NCBI RefSeq assembly: GCF_900090325.1
Contig: NZ_FMHW01000002.1
Location: 6,139,001 to 6,203,000, forward strand
DNA: 64,000 nucleotides
DNA from: Micromonospora pallida
Lineage (GTDB): Bacteria; Actinomycetota; Actinomycetes; Mycobacteriales; Micromonosporaceae
Reading direction: 5' to 3'
Numbering within the stretch: position 1 is the first letter of the stretch; every line of letters starts with the position of its first letter. This document shows, piece after piece, positions 25,140-34,499 of the stretch. The notes under the pieces were generated by a model, which did no database searches, had not been told where the DNA came from, and worked only from the letters and a program-made list of their open reading frames with translations. A program made the translations under genes and the position numbers.

Positions 25140-28010
25140 ATGAACGCCTGGCCCCCGGTCAGTCCCGCCCCGGTCGCCTCGCGGCCGACCAGTGGCCGGA
25201 TCGATCTGCCTGACGATCTGGTGCCGTTGCTGACCGGATCGCCGCACCTCAACGTGTTCGGGCCGATCAGGCCATGGGTGCCGCCCGAGGGGTGGCTTGA
25301 GGATACCCGCGCACGACTGATGGCCATCGCCTCGCGCGAAGGGCTCACCGACCTGCCCGCCCAGGCGCCACGACTCAAGCCAGGCACGTCGATGGCGGTC
25401 GAGGAGGTGAAGTGGCTGGCACAGGGCGCGCTCGGCGCGTCCACGAGTGCGTCGGGCTCGCTGTGGCGGCTCGGCGACCTCCTGGTAGCCGACCACCTGC
25501 AAGGGCCACTCACTCCGACAACAGACCCGGAGGCGACCTGGCAGACCCAGGTCAGGCCGGCCCCGCCCGGACGCCTCTTCGCGGACTCCGACAGCCCAGA
25601 GCGCCGGGACCGCATCATCCGCTACTACCGCGACTGCCTCACGGTACTCGTCGAGGCGCCACCGTTCGCGGACCGCGGGCACGCACTGGCCGCGCTGTAC
25701 GCCCGGATAGCTGAGGATCCAGCGCTGCGGGAACAGCACCGGACGGGGTCGAGGCAGCAACTCGCCGCCCACTGGCGATTGTCCTTACTCGGTGACGCGG
25801 AGCGCGCCACCCTCCCCGACTACGCCGGACCAGCCGACTACCTTTCCTGGACCCTGACCGGCCTCCGCGCCACTCACCAGCGGTTGGTGAACACCGTGGG
25901 CGCCGAGGCCGGCAGCTTCGACGAGTTGGTCGCCGCCATGCTGCTCAAGCTCGGCAAGCCGGTGCCCGCGGTCATCGCCACGACCGGGCTGGGCCAGGAC
26001 GGTTTCCACGCCATCGTCCGCGCGTTCGACACGCTCAAGCCCAGCTTCGACTACGAGGCCTGGTGCAAGGGAGTGTTCGCGTGGCTGGACCGCGCGATCA
26101 TCGCTGGCGAGGCGGAGACCGCGCGCATCTGGGTGGGCTTGGAGTGGAGCTGCGCCACCGCGCTGAACGGCTGGCCGGGCCCGCACAAGGACGTGACGAG
26201 CGGACTCTTCTTCTGCCTGAGGTACCTGCGTAGCCTGCGAATGCTCGGCCAGCCACGGCCCGCCGTCATCAACCCGCTCGTATCCGCCCTCGCCGATGCA
26301 CCGAGACCAGCGCAGCCCACCTCCGCCCTACCCCGGCCGGCCCGACCCGGCGGCGCCCCGAGCGATCACGCGAAGCAGGTTGCCGTAAGCCTCCTCGATG
26401 ACATGGTCGGGTTGTCCCCGGTCAAGCAACGTGTCGTCCGGCTGAATGCCGAGGCCAGAGTCGAGGCGTTGCGCCGCGAGTCCGGTCTGCCGCCAGCCCG
26501 CAACCGGCGGCACATGGTGTTCGCGGGAAATCCGGGCACCGGGAAGACCACCATCGCCACGATCATCGGCCAGATCTATGCCACGTACGGCGTGCTGGCC
26601 TCCGGCCACCTGGTCGAGGTGGCCAGGGCAGAGCTGCTCAACGGCGCCAAGGTGACCGCTGCCGTACTCAACGCGCTCGGTGGCATCTTGATGATCAACG
26701 TGGGCCGGGCGATCCAGGAGAGCCCTGCGTCGCGCGAGGCTATCGCCACGCTGACCAGGATGATCGAGGAGCACCGCGAGGATCTGGTGGTCGTCATCGC
26801 CGGTCAGCCCAAGGATGTCGCGGAGTTCCTGTCCAGCGAGGCCGGCCTGGCGGCGCGGTTTCCGAACACCTTCAACTTCGTCGACTTCACCGATGACGAG
26901 CTGGTGCGGCTCTTCGAGCTGGAGGCCAACACGTCAGGGTTCACGCCCGCCGACGGCGTGCTCGACCGGGTCCGGAACCTGGTCACGCGAATGCCGCGCG
27001 CCGCCGGCTTCGACAATGCCTGGGTGGTCCGCAACCTCGTTGACGAGTCCGCGTCGCACCAGGCGCTGCGGATCAGCCGGTCGGCCACACCCACGGTCGA
27101 ACAGCTGGCCGAGCTGCTGGTAGAGGACATCACGGCACCGGCGTCCATCGTGCTCGCACCCGCCCGCAAAGGCGACCCGATGGCGGAACTGGACGCGCTC
27201 ATCGGGCTACCCGACATCAAGGCGCAGGTGCGGCTGCTGGTCGCGGAGGCTCGGGCGGAGAGCCTGCGGACCCGGGCCGGGCTCGCGGTGGGCGGAGGAT
27301 CCCGGCACATGGTGTTCGTCGGCAATCCGGGCACCGCGAAGACAACAGTGGCTCGGATGATCGCCCGGATCTACGCCGACCTCGGGCTGCTTGGTTCCGG
27401 TCATCTGGTCGAGGTGACCAGGACAGACCTGATCGGCCAGTACATCGGGCAAACCGGTCCGCGCGTCCACGCGGCGTTCGAGCGGGCACTCGGTGGGGTG
27501 CTCTTCATCGACGAGGCGTACTCGTTGTCGATGTCCGACTCGCCGAGGGACTACGGTCACGAGGCAATCGCCACGCTACTCAAGCTGATGGAGGACCATC
27601 GCGACGACCTGGTGGTGATCGCGGCCGGCTACGACCGTGAGATGCGGCGGTTCCTCGAGGCGAACAGCGGTCTGGCATCTCGTTTCCCGAAGATCCTCGA
27701 GTTCCCCGACTACGACGTCGACGAACTGGTGCAGATCTTCACAGTCCTCGCCGACGACGCCGGCTATCAACTCGCTGACAACGTACGGGATCGGGTGCGC
27801 GCGACGCTGGCCCGCCTTTCCCGAGGGTCGTCGTTCGGCAACGGCCGCACCGTGCGCAACCTGCTGGAGGCGACCATCGCCAAACAGGCAGCACGGATCA
27901 TCGAGCTGACCGACGCGCCAGCGGAGGTCATTCGAAAGCTACTGGTGGAGGATCTGCCGACCGAGTTCGGCGACCAGGACAAACCGCCCACGATCGGCCA
28001 GTATCTGTGA
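25140..28010 (+). CDS. Tandem CbbX-like AAA+ ATPase with large N-terminal domain
   Basis: 956 residues. Residues 1-415: a helical domain of unknown function (two-part, with WHRLSLLGDAE-like and GLEWSCATAL segments). D1 (about 420-680): Walker A FAGNPGTGKTTIATII is intact, but Walker B reads GGILMINVGRAI, lacking the D-E pair. D2 (about 690-945): Walker A reads FVGNPGTAKTTVARMI (Gly to Ala before Lys), Walker B GGVLFIDEAYSL is intact, and the pore-loop-like IGQYIGQTGPRV is present. Sensor/arginine regions RFPNTFNFVDF and SRFPKILEFPDY are in both. CbbX/SpoVK/EccA-type proteins remodel partner proteins. No secretion-system or Rubisco genes are nearby, so the partner is unknown. Monocistronic. 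Confidence 0.85.
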   Translation: MNAWPPVSPAPVASRPTSGRIDLPDDLVPLLTGSPHLNVFGPIRPWVPPEGWLEDTRARLMAIASREGLTDLPAQAPRLKPGTSMAVEEVKWLAQGALGASTSASGSLWRLGDLLVADHLQGPLTPTTDPEATWQTQVRPAPPGRLFADSDSPERRDRIIRYYRDCLTVLVEAPPFADRGHALAALYARIAEDPALREQHRTGSRQQLAAHWRLSLLGDAERATLPDYAGPADYLSWTLTGLRATHQRLVNTVGAEAGSFDELVAAMLLKLGKPVPAVIATTGLGQDGFHAIVRAFDTLKPSFDYEAWCKGVFAWLDRAIIAGEAETARIWVGLEWSCATALNGWPGPHKDVTSGLFFCLRYLRSLRMLGQPRPAVINPLVSALADAPRPAQPTSALPRPARPGGAPSDHAKQVAVSLLDDMVGLSPVKQRVVRLNAEARVEALRRESGLPPARNRRHMVFAGNPGTGKTTIATIIGQIYATYGVLASGHLVEVARAELLNGAKVTAAVLNALGGILMINVGRAIQESPASREAIATLTRMIEEHREDLVVVIAGQPKDVAEFLSSEAGLAARFPNTFNFVDFTDDELVRLFELEANTSGFTPADGVLDRVRNLVTRMPRAAGFDNAWVVRNLVDESASHQALRISRSATPTVEQLAELLVEDITAPASIVLAPARKGDPMAELDALIGLPDIKAQVRLLVAEARAESLRTRAGLAVGGGSRHMVFVGNPGTAKTTVARMIARIYADLGLLGSGHLVEVTRTDLIGQYIGQTGPRVHAAFERALGGVLFIDEAYSLSMSDSPRDYGHEAIATLLKLMEDHRDDLVVIAAGYDREMRRFLEANSGLASRFPKILEFPDYDVDELVQIFTVLADDAGYQLADNVRDRVRATLARLSRGSSFGNGRTVRNLLEATIAKQAARIIELTDAPAEVIRKLLVEDLPTEFGDQDKPPTIGQYL

Positions 28011-28128
28011 TCGTCAGGATTCCGGTGCGGCGGTGCGCGATTAGTGATAATGCTTTGTTGCGGATCTCCGCCCAGCCCTCCCCATTATCCGTCGCTGACG
28101 GTAAGCGCACGAAGGTCGGAATCTACAG

Positions 28129-28749
28129 TCAGGCCTGATAACGGGCGCTCATGGTATTCACTGCCTCATCCACGGCCTGCTCAATTGCGGACCGATCGGG
28201 CGCCCAGTCTGTGAGCAGGAGCGTGGGCCAGAAGACGAAGTTGGAGATCATCCCGAGAAACTGGGTCGCGGCGAGATCGGGGGCGTCCACCTTCGCGGAG
28301 CCGGCGCTGTGCGCGGCGGCCAGGTAGCGGCTGACCGACTCGAAGTAGGGCATCTTTCCCCGGCTGAATTGGGCTTCGCCGAGTTCGGGGAAGCGCGGCA
28401 ATTCCGCGATGACGATGCGGAACAGTGCGGTCATGCCGGGGCGGGTGAGCAGCTCGACGTACCGGTGACCGATAGCGGTCAGGCCGGCCCGCAGGTCCTC
28501 GGCCGGCGGCTCCGGGCTGCCGGCGTCGTCGACCTGCCAGGACTCGGTCACGATCGCGTCGAAGAGTGCCGCCTTCGTAGGGAACTGCTTGAAGAGGGTG
28601 GCCTTCGAGACCCCGGCCACCTCCGCGATCTTGGCAAGCGAGGTCCCGTCGTAGCCGGATGCCAGGAACAGGCCGGTGGCGGCCTTGAGGATGGCCGCAC
28701 GTTTCTCTTCCGCCACGCGCCGGTGGTACGCCGAGGGTTCGGTGCTCAT
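28129..28749 (-). CDS. TetR-family repressor
   Basis: 206 residues. HTH at about 15-60 (AILKAATGLFLASGYDGTSL, IAEVAGVSKATLFKQFPTK), followed by a ligand-binding helical domain of the AcrR/TetR_C type. Divergent from the SDR gene over a 115-bp region with two 17-bp repeats, its likely operators. It probably represses the SDR gene and itself. Confidence 0.9.
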   Translation of the reverse strand: MSTEPSAYHRRVAEEKRAAILKAATGLFLASGYDGTSLAKIAEVAGVSKATLFKQFPTKAALFDAIVTESWQVDDAGSPEPPAEDLRAGLTAIGHRYVELLTRPGMTALFRIVIAELPRFPELGEAQFSRGKMPYFESVSRYLAAAHSAGSAKVDAPDLAATQFLGMISNFVFWPTLLLTDWAPDRSAIEQAVDEAVNTMSARYQA

Positions 28750-28764
28750 GGGTTCCAGTATGCC

Positions 28765-28830
28765 TGATGGCGAGGTGAGTCACTTGACCTACCTTTCCCT
28801 GACCCGTAGTCTTTGATGGCGAGGTGAGTC
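28765..28830. promoter_or_regulatory. Paired 17-bp repeats in the TetR/SDR intergenic region
   Basis: TGATGGCGAGGTGAGTC occurs at 28765-28781 and 28814-28830, 49 bp apart. The spacing places one near each divergent promoter. Likely TetR binding sites. Confidence 0.65.
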
Positions 28831-28864
28831 GGTCAGCTCACTACACTCTTCGAGGGACGAACCC

Positions 28865-29659
28865 ATGCCACGTTTCACCAACCAGACCACCCTGATCACC
28901 GGCGGTACCGGCGGGCTCGGCGAAAGCCACGTCCGGGCCTACCATGCCAAGGGCGCGAACGTCGTCATCGGCAGCACGGCGGGAGGTCTGAGCAAGGCCG
29001 CGGCGCTCGCCGCGGAACTGGGCGAGCGCGCCCTCGCGATCCGCCTCGACGTCGCCCGCGCGGACGACTGGACCGCCGCGGTCGCCGCAGCCGAGCAGAC
29101 CTTCGGCAAGCTGACGATCCTGGTGAACAACGCGGGCGTACAGAATCCCGCCACCACGATCGAGTCCACCGACCTGAACCTCTGGGACCGCACATTCGCG
29201 ATCAATGTGACCGGGCAGTTCCTCGGAATCAAGGCCGCCACCCCGGCGATGCGGCGCGCCGGCGGCGGGGTGATCGTGAACATCGGCTCGACGATGGCGT
29301 ACGGCGGCACGGCCCTCTACGCCTCCTATGTTGCGAGCAAATGGGCGATCCGGGGCTTGACCCTCAGCGCCGCACTCGAACTGGGCCGGGACAACATCCG
29401 GGTGAACGCCATCCACCCCGGGGTCATCTCGACCAAGCTGATCAACGAGCCGGCCGCGCCGGGTGAGCGGCCGATCTCGGACTTTTACGACCCGGAGCCG
29501 TTCGCGATCCCCCGGCTCGGCGACCCGGCCGACGTCAGCGCAGCGCTGCTCTACCTCACCTCGCCGGAGGCGTCGTTCGCGACCGGAACCGAGCTCGTGC
29601 TCGACGGCGGGCTGCTGCTGGGTCCGGCGCTGCCAGCGGGAATCGCCGAAGCCGCCTGA
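28865..29659 (+). CDS. Short-chain dehydrogenase/reductase (SDR)
   Basis: 264 residues. Cofactor motif TGGTGGLGESH, NNAG motif LVNNAGVQNP, catalytic Ser in VNIGSTMAYGG, and YVASK (Tyr and Lys), then the HPGVISTKLI helix. A classical SDR oxidising or reducing a small alcohol/ketone. The start ATG 28865 follows GAGGGA. The stop lies inside a 17-bp tandem repeat. Confidence 0.9.
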   Translation: MPRFTNQTTLITGGTGGLGESHVRAYHAKGANVVIGSTAGGLSKAAALAAELGERALAIRLDVARADDWTAAVAAAEQTFGKLTILVNNAGVQNPATTIESTDLNLWDRTFAINVTGQFLGIKAATPAMRRAGGGVIVNIGSTMAYGGTALYASYVASKWAIRGLTLSAALELGRDNIRVNAIHPGVISTKLINEPAAPGERPISDFYDPEPFAIPRLGDPADVSAALLYLTSPEASFATGTELVLDGGLLLGPALPAGIAEAA

Positions 29660-29696
29660 GAACCGAAGCCGCCTGAGAACCGAAGCCACCCGCGAA
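29646..29696 (+). repeat. 17-bp tandem repeat across the SDR stop codon
   Basis: Three units of CCGAAGCCGCCTGAGAA (the third diverged). Each of the first two contains the codons GCC GCC TGA, so the stop region is duplicated. A small slippage duplication. Confidence 0.7.
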
Positions 29697-29762
29697 CCAA
29701 GCCGACGAGGCCGGTGAGCGTCACAAGGCGGAACGCATCCGGGTCATACGCGCTTTGTGCGG

Positions 29763-31718
29763 TCAGCCGGATCGCAGGGCGGTGTCCAGCGCCGCCAGGT
29801 GATCCGTGACGGAACCGACCGTGAGCACCCCGCTCGCCGCGCCGGCCCACTCCGCCGCCGCCGGGGCGAGCGCCTCCCTGGCCCGTACCATTGCGGCCTG
29901 GTCTCCGGCGGCGATCGCGGCCCGCCCGAACAGGCACCACAGCGCCTCGGCGAGCAGGTCCGCGGGCGGGTCCGGCACGTCGGCGAGCGCGGTCCGGCCC
30001 GGTTCGAGCAGGGGACGTACCCACGGCTCGTAAGGCCCCCACCCGTCGTCCCCGGAGGCGAGCGGCAGACCACGGCGCAGGCGCATGCCGAGCAGCGCCA
30101 GAGGCAGCAGGCCGTCACGCATGCCGGGCATCCCCGCCTGATCCAGCCGGGCCGCCGCAGCGCGGTACAGCGTCTCGGCCTGCGCGGCCGGCGCCTGCTC
30201 GGCCACGTCGGCGCGCAGTGCCCGGTACCACTGGGTGAACACGCCGACCAGGGGCCGCTCGTGCCGGCCGGCCAGGTCGTCGGCCGCCTGCGCGTGCTGG
30301 TCGGCCCGGTCGAACGCGGCCACCGCGCAACTTGACTGCAGCCGGATCAGGTGGCCGAGCACCTCCACGGTGGCCAGGCCGTGCCGGTTCGCCAGGCTCA
30401 CCAGCTCGGCGCCGATCCGATCGCGGTGCACCGATCCGCCGGTGTGGTGGAAGCTCTGCATGAACACGCCGTTCAACGCGAACGCGAGCAGCGCGGGGTC
30501 GTCCATCTCGCGGGCGATCGCCTCGGTCTGCCGGGCGCACTCGCGCGGCCGGGGGTCATGGGTGCCGCGAGACTCGAGCGCGATGGTGGCCAGCAGCCGG
30601 GCCCGGGCCGGGTCGTGGCCGGCCGGTGGGAGGACCGCGAGTGCCCGTTCCGCGGCGGCGACGATGCCGGCGGCCTGCTCCGGGTCGTCGGCGCGGGGCC
30701 AGATCGCCGGCACGTCGTAGGCGCCGATCACCCGCGCGGTCAGCTCCGGGTCGCCGAGCTCCTCGGCAGCGGCGACCGCCGCGGCCCGCTGCTCCCGGGC
30801 CACCTCCAGCCCGCCGGGGCCGGTGACCGCGAGGTTGCGCAGCAGGCCGACCGCCGACTCCAGACGCACCCGGGCGCCGCCGGCGAGCACCCGATCGTAG
30901 GCGGAAGCGGCCCGCATCAACACCTCGCTGGCCGGATCCGGCCGGCCGGGGCCGTCCAGGCGCGGCTCCTGTCGCAGGATGTCGGTCTCCAGCGTGCGCA
31001 GAGCCGGGCCAGGCTCCACGCCGAGGTGGCTGGCGAGCAGCTCACGGGCGCGGCGCAGGACGGCGAGAGCGTCACCCTGCCGGCCCGACCGGTACAGGGC
31101 CAGGGCCAGCAGCTGCCACCCCTGCTCTCGCCAGGGATGGGCGGTGACGTGCTCGTCCAGGTCCGGGACGGCTTCGGCTGCCCGGCCCAGGTCGAGACGG
31201 GCCTCGGCCCGCCGTTCGACTGCCTGCAGGCGCAGCTCGGCCAGGCGGGACCGGTCGGCACGTGGCCAGGCGGCGTCCGGGAAGTCGGCGTACGCGGGAC
31301 CACGCCACCAGGCGAGGGCCTCGTCCAGCCGGACCAGGGCCGCCGCCGGGTCCGTTGTGCCGGCTTCGGTGACAGCCTGCTCGAACCGCCAGGCGTCCAC
31401 CTGATCGGGCTCGCACTTCAACGCGTACCCCAGGCCCTGGGTGACCAGCAACGTCGCCGGCGCTCGCGCCGGGCGGCCCGGCTCGATCGCCTTGCGCAGC
31501 GCCGCAACGAAAGTCCGCACGGCGGCCACCGCGCCGTCCGGAGGCGACACCCACAAGTCATCAACAAGATCATTGACGAGTACGACCCGACGGCGCGCCA
31601 CCAGCAGCCGGGCCAGCACGGCACGGTGCATCGGGCCCTTCAGCGCGACCGGCCGCCGCTGCGCGTCCTCGGCGATCACCGGCCCGAGAACGCCGAAAGT
31701 GATCAGCCCGTCGTGCAC
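29763..31718 (-). CDS. SARP/AfsR-type regulator with BTAD and TPR-like domain
   Basis: 651 residues. Residues 1-95: OmpR-like winged helix (ALKGPMHRAVLARLLVARRR; VAAVRTFVAALRKAIEPG). Residues 100-245: bacterial transcriptional activation domain (WWRGPAYADFPDAAWPRADR). Residues 270-651: TPR-like helical repeats; no NB-ARC domain is seen. GTG 31718 is leaderless (TAGCGT 6 nt upstream). It is divergent from the hydrolase gene by 83 nt and probably regulates it. Confidence 0.85.
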   Translation of the reverse strand: MHDGLITFGVLGPVIAEDAQRRPVALKGPMHRAVLARLLVARRRVVLVNDLVDDLWVSPPDGAVAAVRTFVAALRKAIEPGRPARAPATLLVTQGLGYALKCEPDQVDAWRFEQAVTEAGTTDPAAALVRLDEALAWWRGPAYADFPDAAWPRADRSRLAELRLQAVERRAEARLDLGRAAEAVPDLDEHVTAHPWREQGWQLLALALYRSGRQGDALAVLRRARELLASHLGVEPGPALRTLETDILRQEPRLDGPGRPDPASEVLMRAASAYDRVLAGGARVRLESAVGLLRNLAVTGPGGLEVAREQRAAAVAAAEELGDPELTARVIGAYDVPAIWPRADDPEQAAGIVAAAERALAVLPPAGHDPARARLLATIALESRGTHDPRPRECARQTEAIAREMDDPALLAFALNGVFMQSFHHTGGSVHRDRIGAELVSLANRHGLATVEVLGHLIRLQSSCAVAAFDRADQHAQAADDLAGRHERPLVGVFTQWYRALRADVAEQAPAAQAETLYRAAAARLDQAGMPGMRDGLLPLALLGMRLRRGLPLASGDDGWGPYEPWVRPLLEPGRTALADVPDPPADLLAEALWCLFGRAAIAAGDQAAMVRAREALAPAAAEWAGAASGVLTVGSVTDHLAALDTALRSG

Positions 31719-31801
31719 GACGCCACGCTATCGCGGCGCTCATCCGCTGCTCATCCGAACCCCGGACAGTAGTCCTCAACACCGAGCGAAAGGCACGAAT
31801 C

Positions 31802-32665
31802 ATGAACTTCGACTACGTACGCGTCCCCGTGGCCGACGGCGTGGAGCTCAACACCGCGGTGGCCGGCTCGGGCAGCCCGATCGTCCTGCTGCACGGCTTC
31901 CCGCAGACGCACCTGATGTGGCGGCACGTCGCCGCCGACCTGGCGGCCGACCACACCGTGATCTGCCCGGACCTGCGCGGATACGGCGCCAGCGACAAGC
32001 CGGCCGAGGCGGGCCCGGACACGTACTCCAAGCGGACGATGGGCGCCGACGTGGTGGCTGTCGCGAAGGCGCTGGGCCACGACCGGTTCGCGCTCGCCGG
32101 GCACGACCGAGGTGCGCTGGTCGCCATCCGGACCGGGCTCGACCACCCGGAGAACGTCACGCACCTGGCGTCGCTCGACGTGCTGCCGACGCTGGACATG
32201 TGGGATGTCATGCACGGCGTCAGCGCCTCGGTCGGCTTCCACCTCTACCTGATGGCCCAGCCGCCCGGTCTGCCCGAGAAGATGATCGCCGGCGCCTCCG
32301 ACGAATTCTTCGGCTACTTCCTCGACCTCTGGACCAACGACCCGCAGGCCATCCCCGCCGACATCCGCCGCGCCTACCTCGACGCCTCCCGTGACGCCAT
32401 CCCGTCGATCGTCGCCGACTACCGCGCCTCGGCCGGCATCGACGTCGAACACGACCAGGCCGACCGGGACGCCGGACGCACCCTGACCATGCCGGTCACC
32501 GTCCTGCAGCAGGACTGGGGATCGATACTCGGCTTCGACGCCGCCGGGCTGTGGAAAGCGTGGGCCCCGAACCTCAACCACGTCCCGGTCCAGTGCGGCC
32601 ACTTCATGGCCGAGGAGGCCCCCAACCTGGTGGCCAGGGAGATCCGCGAGCTGCTGACTCGCTGA
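31802..32665 (+). CDS. Alpha/beta hydrolase, haloacetate dehalogenase/epoxide hydrolase-like
   Basis: 287 residues. Oxyanion motif LLHGFPQTHLMW, strand PDLRGYGASDKP, nucleophile elbow AGHDRGALVA with Asp as nucleophile, and catalytic His in VQCGHFMAEEAP. An Asp nucleophile marks dehalogenases/epoxide hydrolases rather than esterases. AAAGG precedes ATG 31802. A strong terminator follows. Confidence 0.85.
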   Translation: MNFDYVRVPVADGVELNTAVAGSGSPIVLLHGFPQTHLMWRHVAADLAADHTVICPDLRGYGASDKPAEAGPDTYSKRTMGADVVAVAKALGHDRFALAGHDRGALVAIRTGLDHPENVTHLASLDVLPTLDMWDVMHGVSASVGFHLYLMAQPPGLPEKMIAGASDEFFGYFLDLWTNDPQAIPADIRRAYLDASRDAIPSIVADYRASAGIDVEHDQADRDAGRTLTMPVTVLQQDWGSILGFDAAGLWKAWAPNLNHVPVQCGHFMAEEAPNLVAREIRELLTR

Positions 32666-32678
32666 GCAACATCGAGCA

Positions 32679-32710
32679 AAATGGCCCGGACCTTCTGGTC
32701 CGGGCCATTT
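32679..32710 (+). terminator. Terminator after the hydrolase gene
   Basis: Perfect 14-bp stem AAATGGCCCGGACC with a TTCT loop, ending in TTT. Confidence 0.9.
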
Positions 32711-32729
32711 CTGTCGTGGGTCGCCTGGT

Positions 32730-32935
32730 CAGACGGCCAGCAGCGGCTTTCCGACAGCCGCGCGGGCCTCCATCGCGATGCGCCTCGGCGGCATGCTCCA
32801 GCGGGAAGCGCTGACCGATGAGCATGGGGCCGCCTTCTCGGGCGATGCCGCCGAAGTGACCTGCTGGGACGAGAAGCATGTGACCTCGGGTCTGCTGCAC
32901 CGATAGGTGCCAGGTGTGGTCCAGGAGCAGCGCAT
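32730..32935 (-). pseudogene. Remnant of a quinone-oxidoreductase/zinc alcohol dehydrogenase C-terminus
   Basis: One minus-strand frame reads GHFGGIAREGGPMLIGQRFP then LEHAAEAHR; the next frame continues AMEARAAVGKPLLAV to a stop, the usual C-terminal ending of medium-chain dehydrogenases. The rest of the gene is missing and one frameshift is present. The remaining stretch to 33354 shows only degenerate frames, such as one reading GHEVFMIRFRVCPFAWAVV, which may be another relic. Confidence 0.55.
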
Positions 32936-33354
32936 CGGCTATGTCCTCGCCGCGCCCGGCAACCAGCGCATCCCACCTCGATGGGCAACTCCCGGCCCGT
33001 CACCACCGCCCACGCGAAAGGGCAGACCCGGAACCTGATCATGAACACCTCGTGCCCCTCAGCCTCCGCCACGGCCACCGCGAGCCCCAGCGCTGTACAA
33101 AGGGGCGTCGGTCGGCGTGGGCGACCGGAGCGCGAGCGCGACCCCGAAGCTGTCCCGATCCGGTGAGGGGACCTGCGGACTCAAGCCAGCGCTCCCACCA
33201 CGAACACCAGCCCGAGCGGCTAGCGTTCGGGGCTTTTGTCCGTCACGAACCCATATGTGTGCAAAAGTCCGATTAAGGACACCTGCGCTTCCGTGTGACT
33301 TCGGCCCGCTGTCGTGGCGGCGCCGCCGGAGACGCACCATGAGAGGGCCACATC

Positions 33355-34389
33355 GTGACAGTCACTTCAATCCGTCATCGTCGACTCCATCTGCGCCGAC
33401 GCGCCGTACTGCCGGTACTCGCGGCCGTCACCGCCGGCTGCGCGGCCGTCGCCGTGCTGATCTTCAGCGGAACCGGCGCCAGCGCGGCGGTAGCGCCGGT
33501 CGGCCTGGGCACAGCGGCCGACTTCTCCGTACTGGCCGGCTCCACCGCCACCAACACCGGCCCGAGCTTCCTGGGGCAGAGCCTCGGCGTCCACCCCGGC
33601 AACACCGCCCCCGGCTTCCTACCGATCATGGTCGGCGGCGAGATCCACCTTGGCGACGCCGTCGCCCTACAGGCCAAGAACGACCTGACCGACGCCTACA
33701 ACGACGCCGCCGGCCGAACCCCGTTCACCAGCCTCCCTACGGAACTCGGCGGAACCACGCTCAGTCCCGGGGTCTATCGACTCCCTACCGCCCAACTGAC
33801 CGGCACCCTGACGCTGGACTCCCAGGGCGACCCGGCGGCGGTGTTCATCTTCCAGATCGACTCCACCCTCATCACGGCGGCAAACAGCAGCGTCGTGTTC
33901 ATCAACGGCGCCTCACCCTGCAACGTCTACTGGCAGGTGAGCAGTTCGGCCACGATCGGCACCGGCACCCGGTTCGTCGGCAACATCCTGGCCCAGACCT
34001 CGATCACCATGAGAACCGGCGCGACCCTCCAGGGCCGGGCCCTGGCCCAGACCGGTGCCGTCACCCTCGACACCAACGTCATCACCGCCCCCGTCTGCCT
34101 CCCTCCGACGGATGGCCCCACCGGCCAGCCCACCGGCCAACCCACGGGCCAACCCACCGGCCAACCCACGGGCCAACCCACGGGCCAGCCCACCGGCGGC
34201 CCAACAGGAGGTCCAACCGGTCAACCCACAGGAGGTCCGACCGGGTTGCCGACTCACACGCACCTGCCGGTGACCGGCGGTAGCGGCGGCAGTGCGCTGG
34301 CACCCCTCCTGACGGCCCTCGGCAGCGTCGCTGTCGCCACCGGCGCGGCCCTGCTTCTCCTCTACCGCCGCAGGACCTCCGAGTCCTGA
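33355..34389 (+). CDS. Ice-binding-like (DUF3494) surface protein with LPVTG anchor
   Basis: 344 residues from GTG 33355 (GAGAGGG upstream). Signal peptide to about residue 44 (GTGASAA). DUF3494 beta-solenoid at about 48-245 (LGTAADFSVLAGSTATNTGP; VFIFQIDSTLITAANSSVVF; NILAQTSITMRTGATLQGRA). A 45-residue PTGQ/PTGG repeat stalk, the sortase signal LPVTGG, a hydrophobic helix and an RRR tail follow. It is predicted to be exported and linked to peptidoglycan by a class E-type sortase. DUF3494 includes ice-binding and adhesion proteins; which applies here is unknown. Confidence 0.85.
   Translation: MTVTSIRHRRLHLRRRAVLPVLAAVTAGCAAVAVLIFSGTGASAAVAPVGLGTAADFSVLAGSTATNTGPSFLGQSLGVHPGNTAPGFLPIMVGGEIHLGDAVALQAKNDLTDAYNDAAGRTPFTSLPTELGGTTLSPGVYRLPTAQLTGTLTLDSQGDPAAVFIFQIDSTLITAANSSVVFINGASPCNVYWQVSSSATIGTGTRFVGNILAQTSITMRTGATLQGRALAQTGAVTLDTNVITAPVCLPPTDGPTGQPTGQPTGQPTGQPTGQPTGQPTGGPTGGPTGQPTGGPTGLPTHTHLPVTGGSGGSALAPLLTALGSVAVATGAALLLLYRRRTSES
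34114..34245 (+). repeat. 12-bp coding tandem repeat encoding the PTGQ stalk
   Basis: About ten imperfect units of CCCACCGGCCAA encode PTGQ/PTGG. Low complexity, prone to length variation; forms an extended cell-wall spacer. Confidence 0.85.
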
Positions 34390-34390
34390 C

Positions 34391-34436
34391 CGCGCAGACC
34401 CCGGCGGCTGCTCCCCGGCCGCCGGGGTCTGCGCGG
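34391..34436 (+). terminator. Terminator after the surface-protein gene
   Basis: Stem CGCGCAGACCCCGGCGG pairs with its complement ending at 34436. Confidence 0.8.
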
Positions 34437-34499
34437 CTGACGCCCCGCCTCGGGTCGGCGTGTCGCGGGGTGGTCGTGCCGGCCCGCTGGCGTCCGCCA

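Noticed and set aside
25140..28010. ESX secretion EccA or Rubisco activase CbbX
   Set aside because: No ESX, WXG100 or Calvin-cycle genes nearby, and the two-AAA+ layout differs from both.
34114..34245. CRISPR or structural DNA repeat
   Set aside because: In-frame 12-bp coding repeats of a PTGQ stalk.
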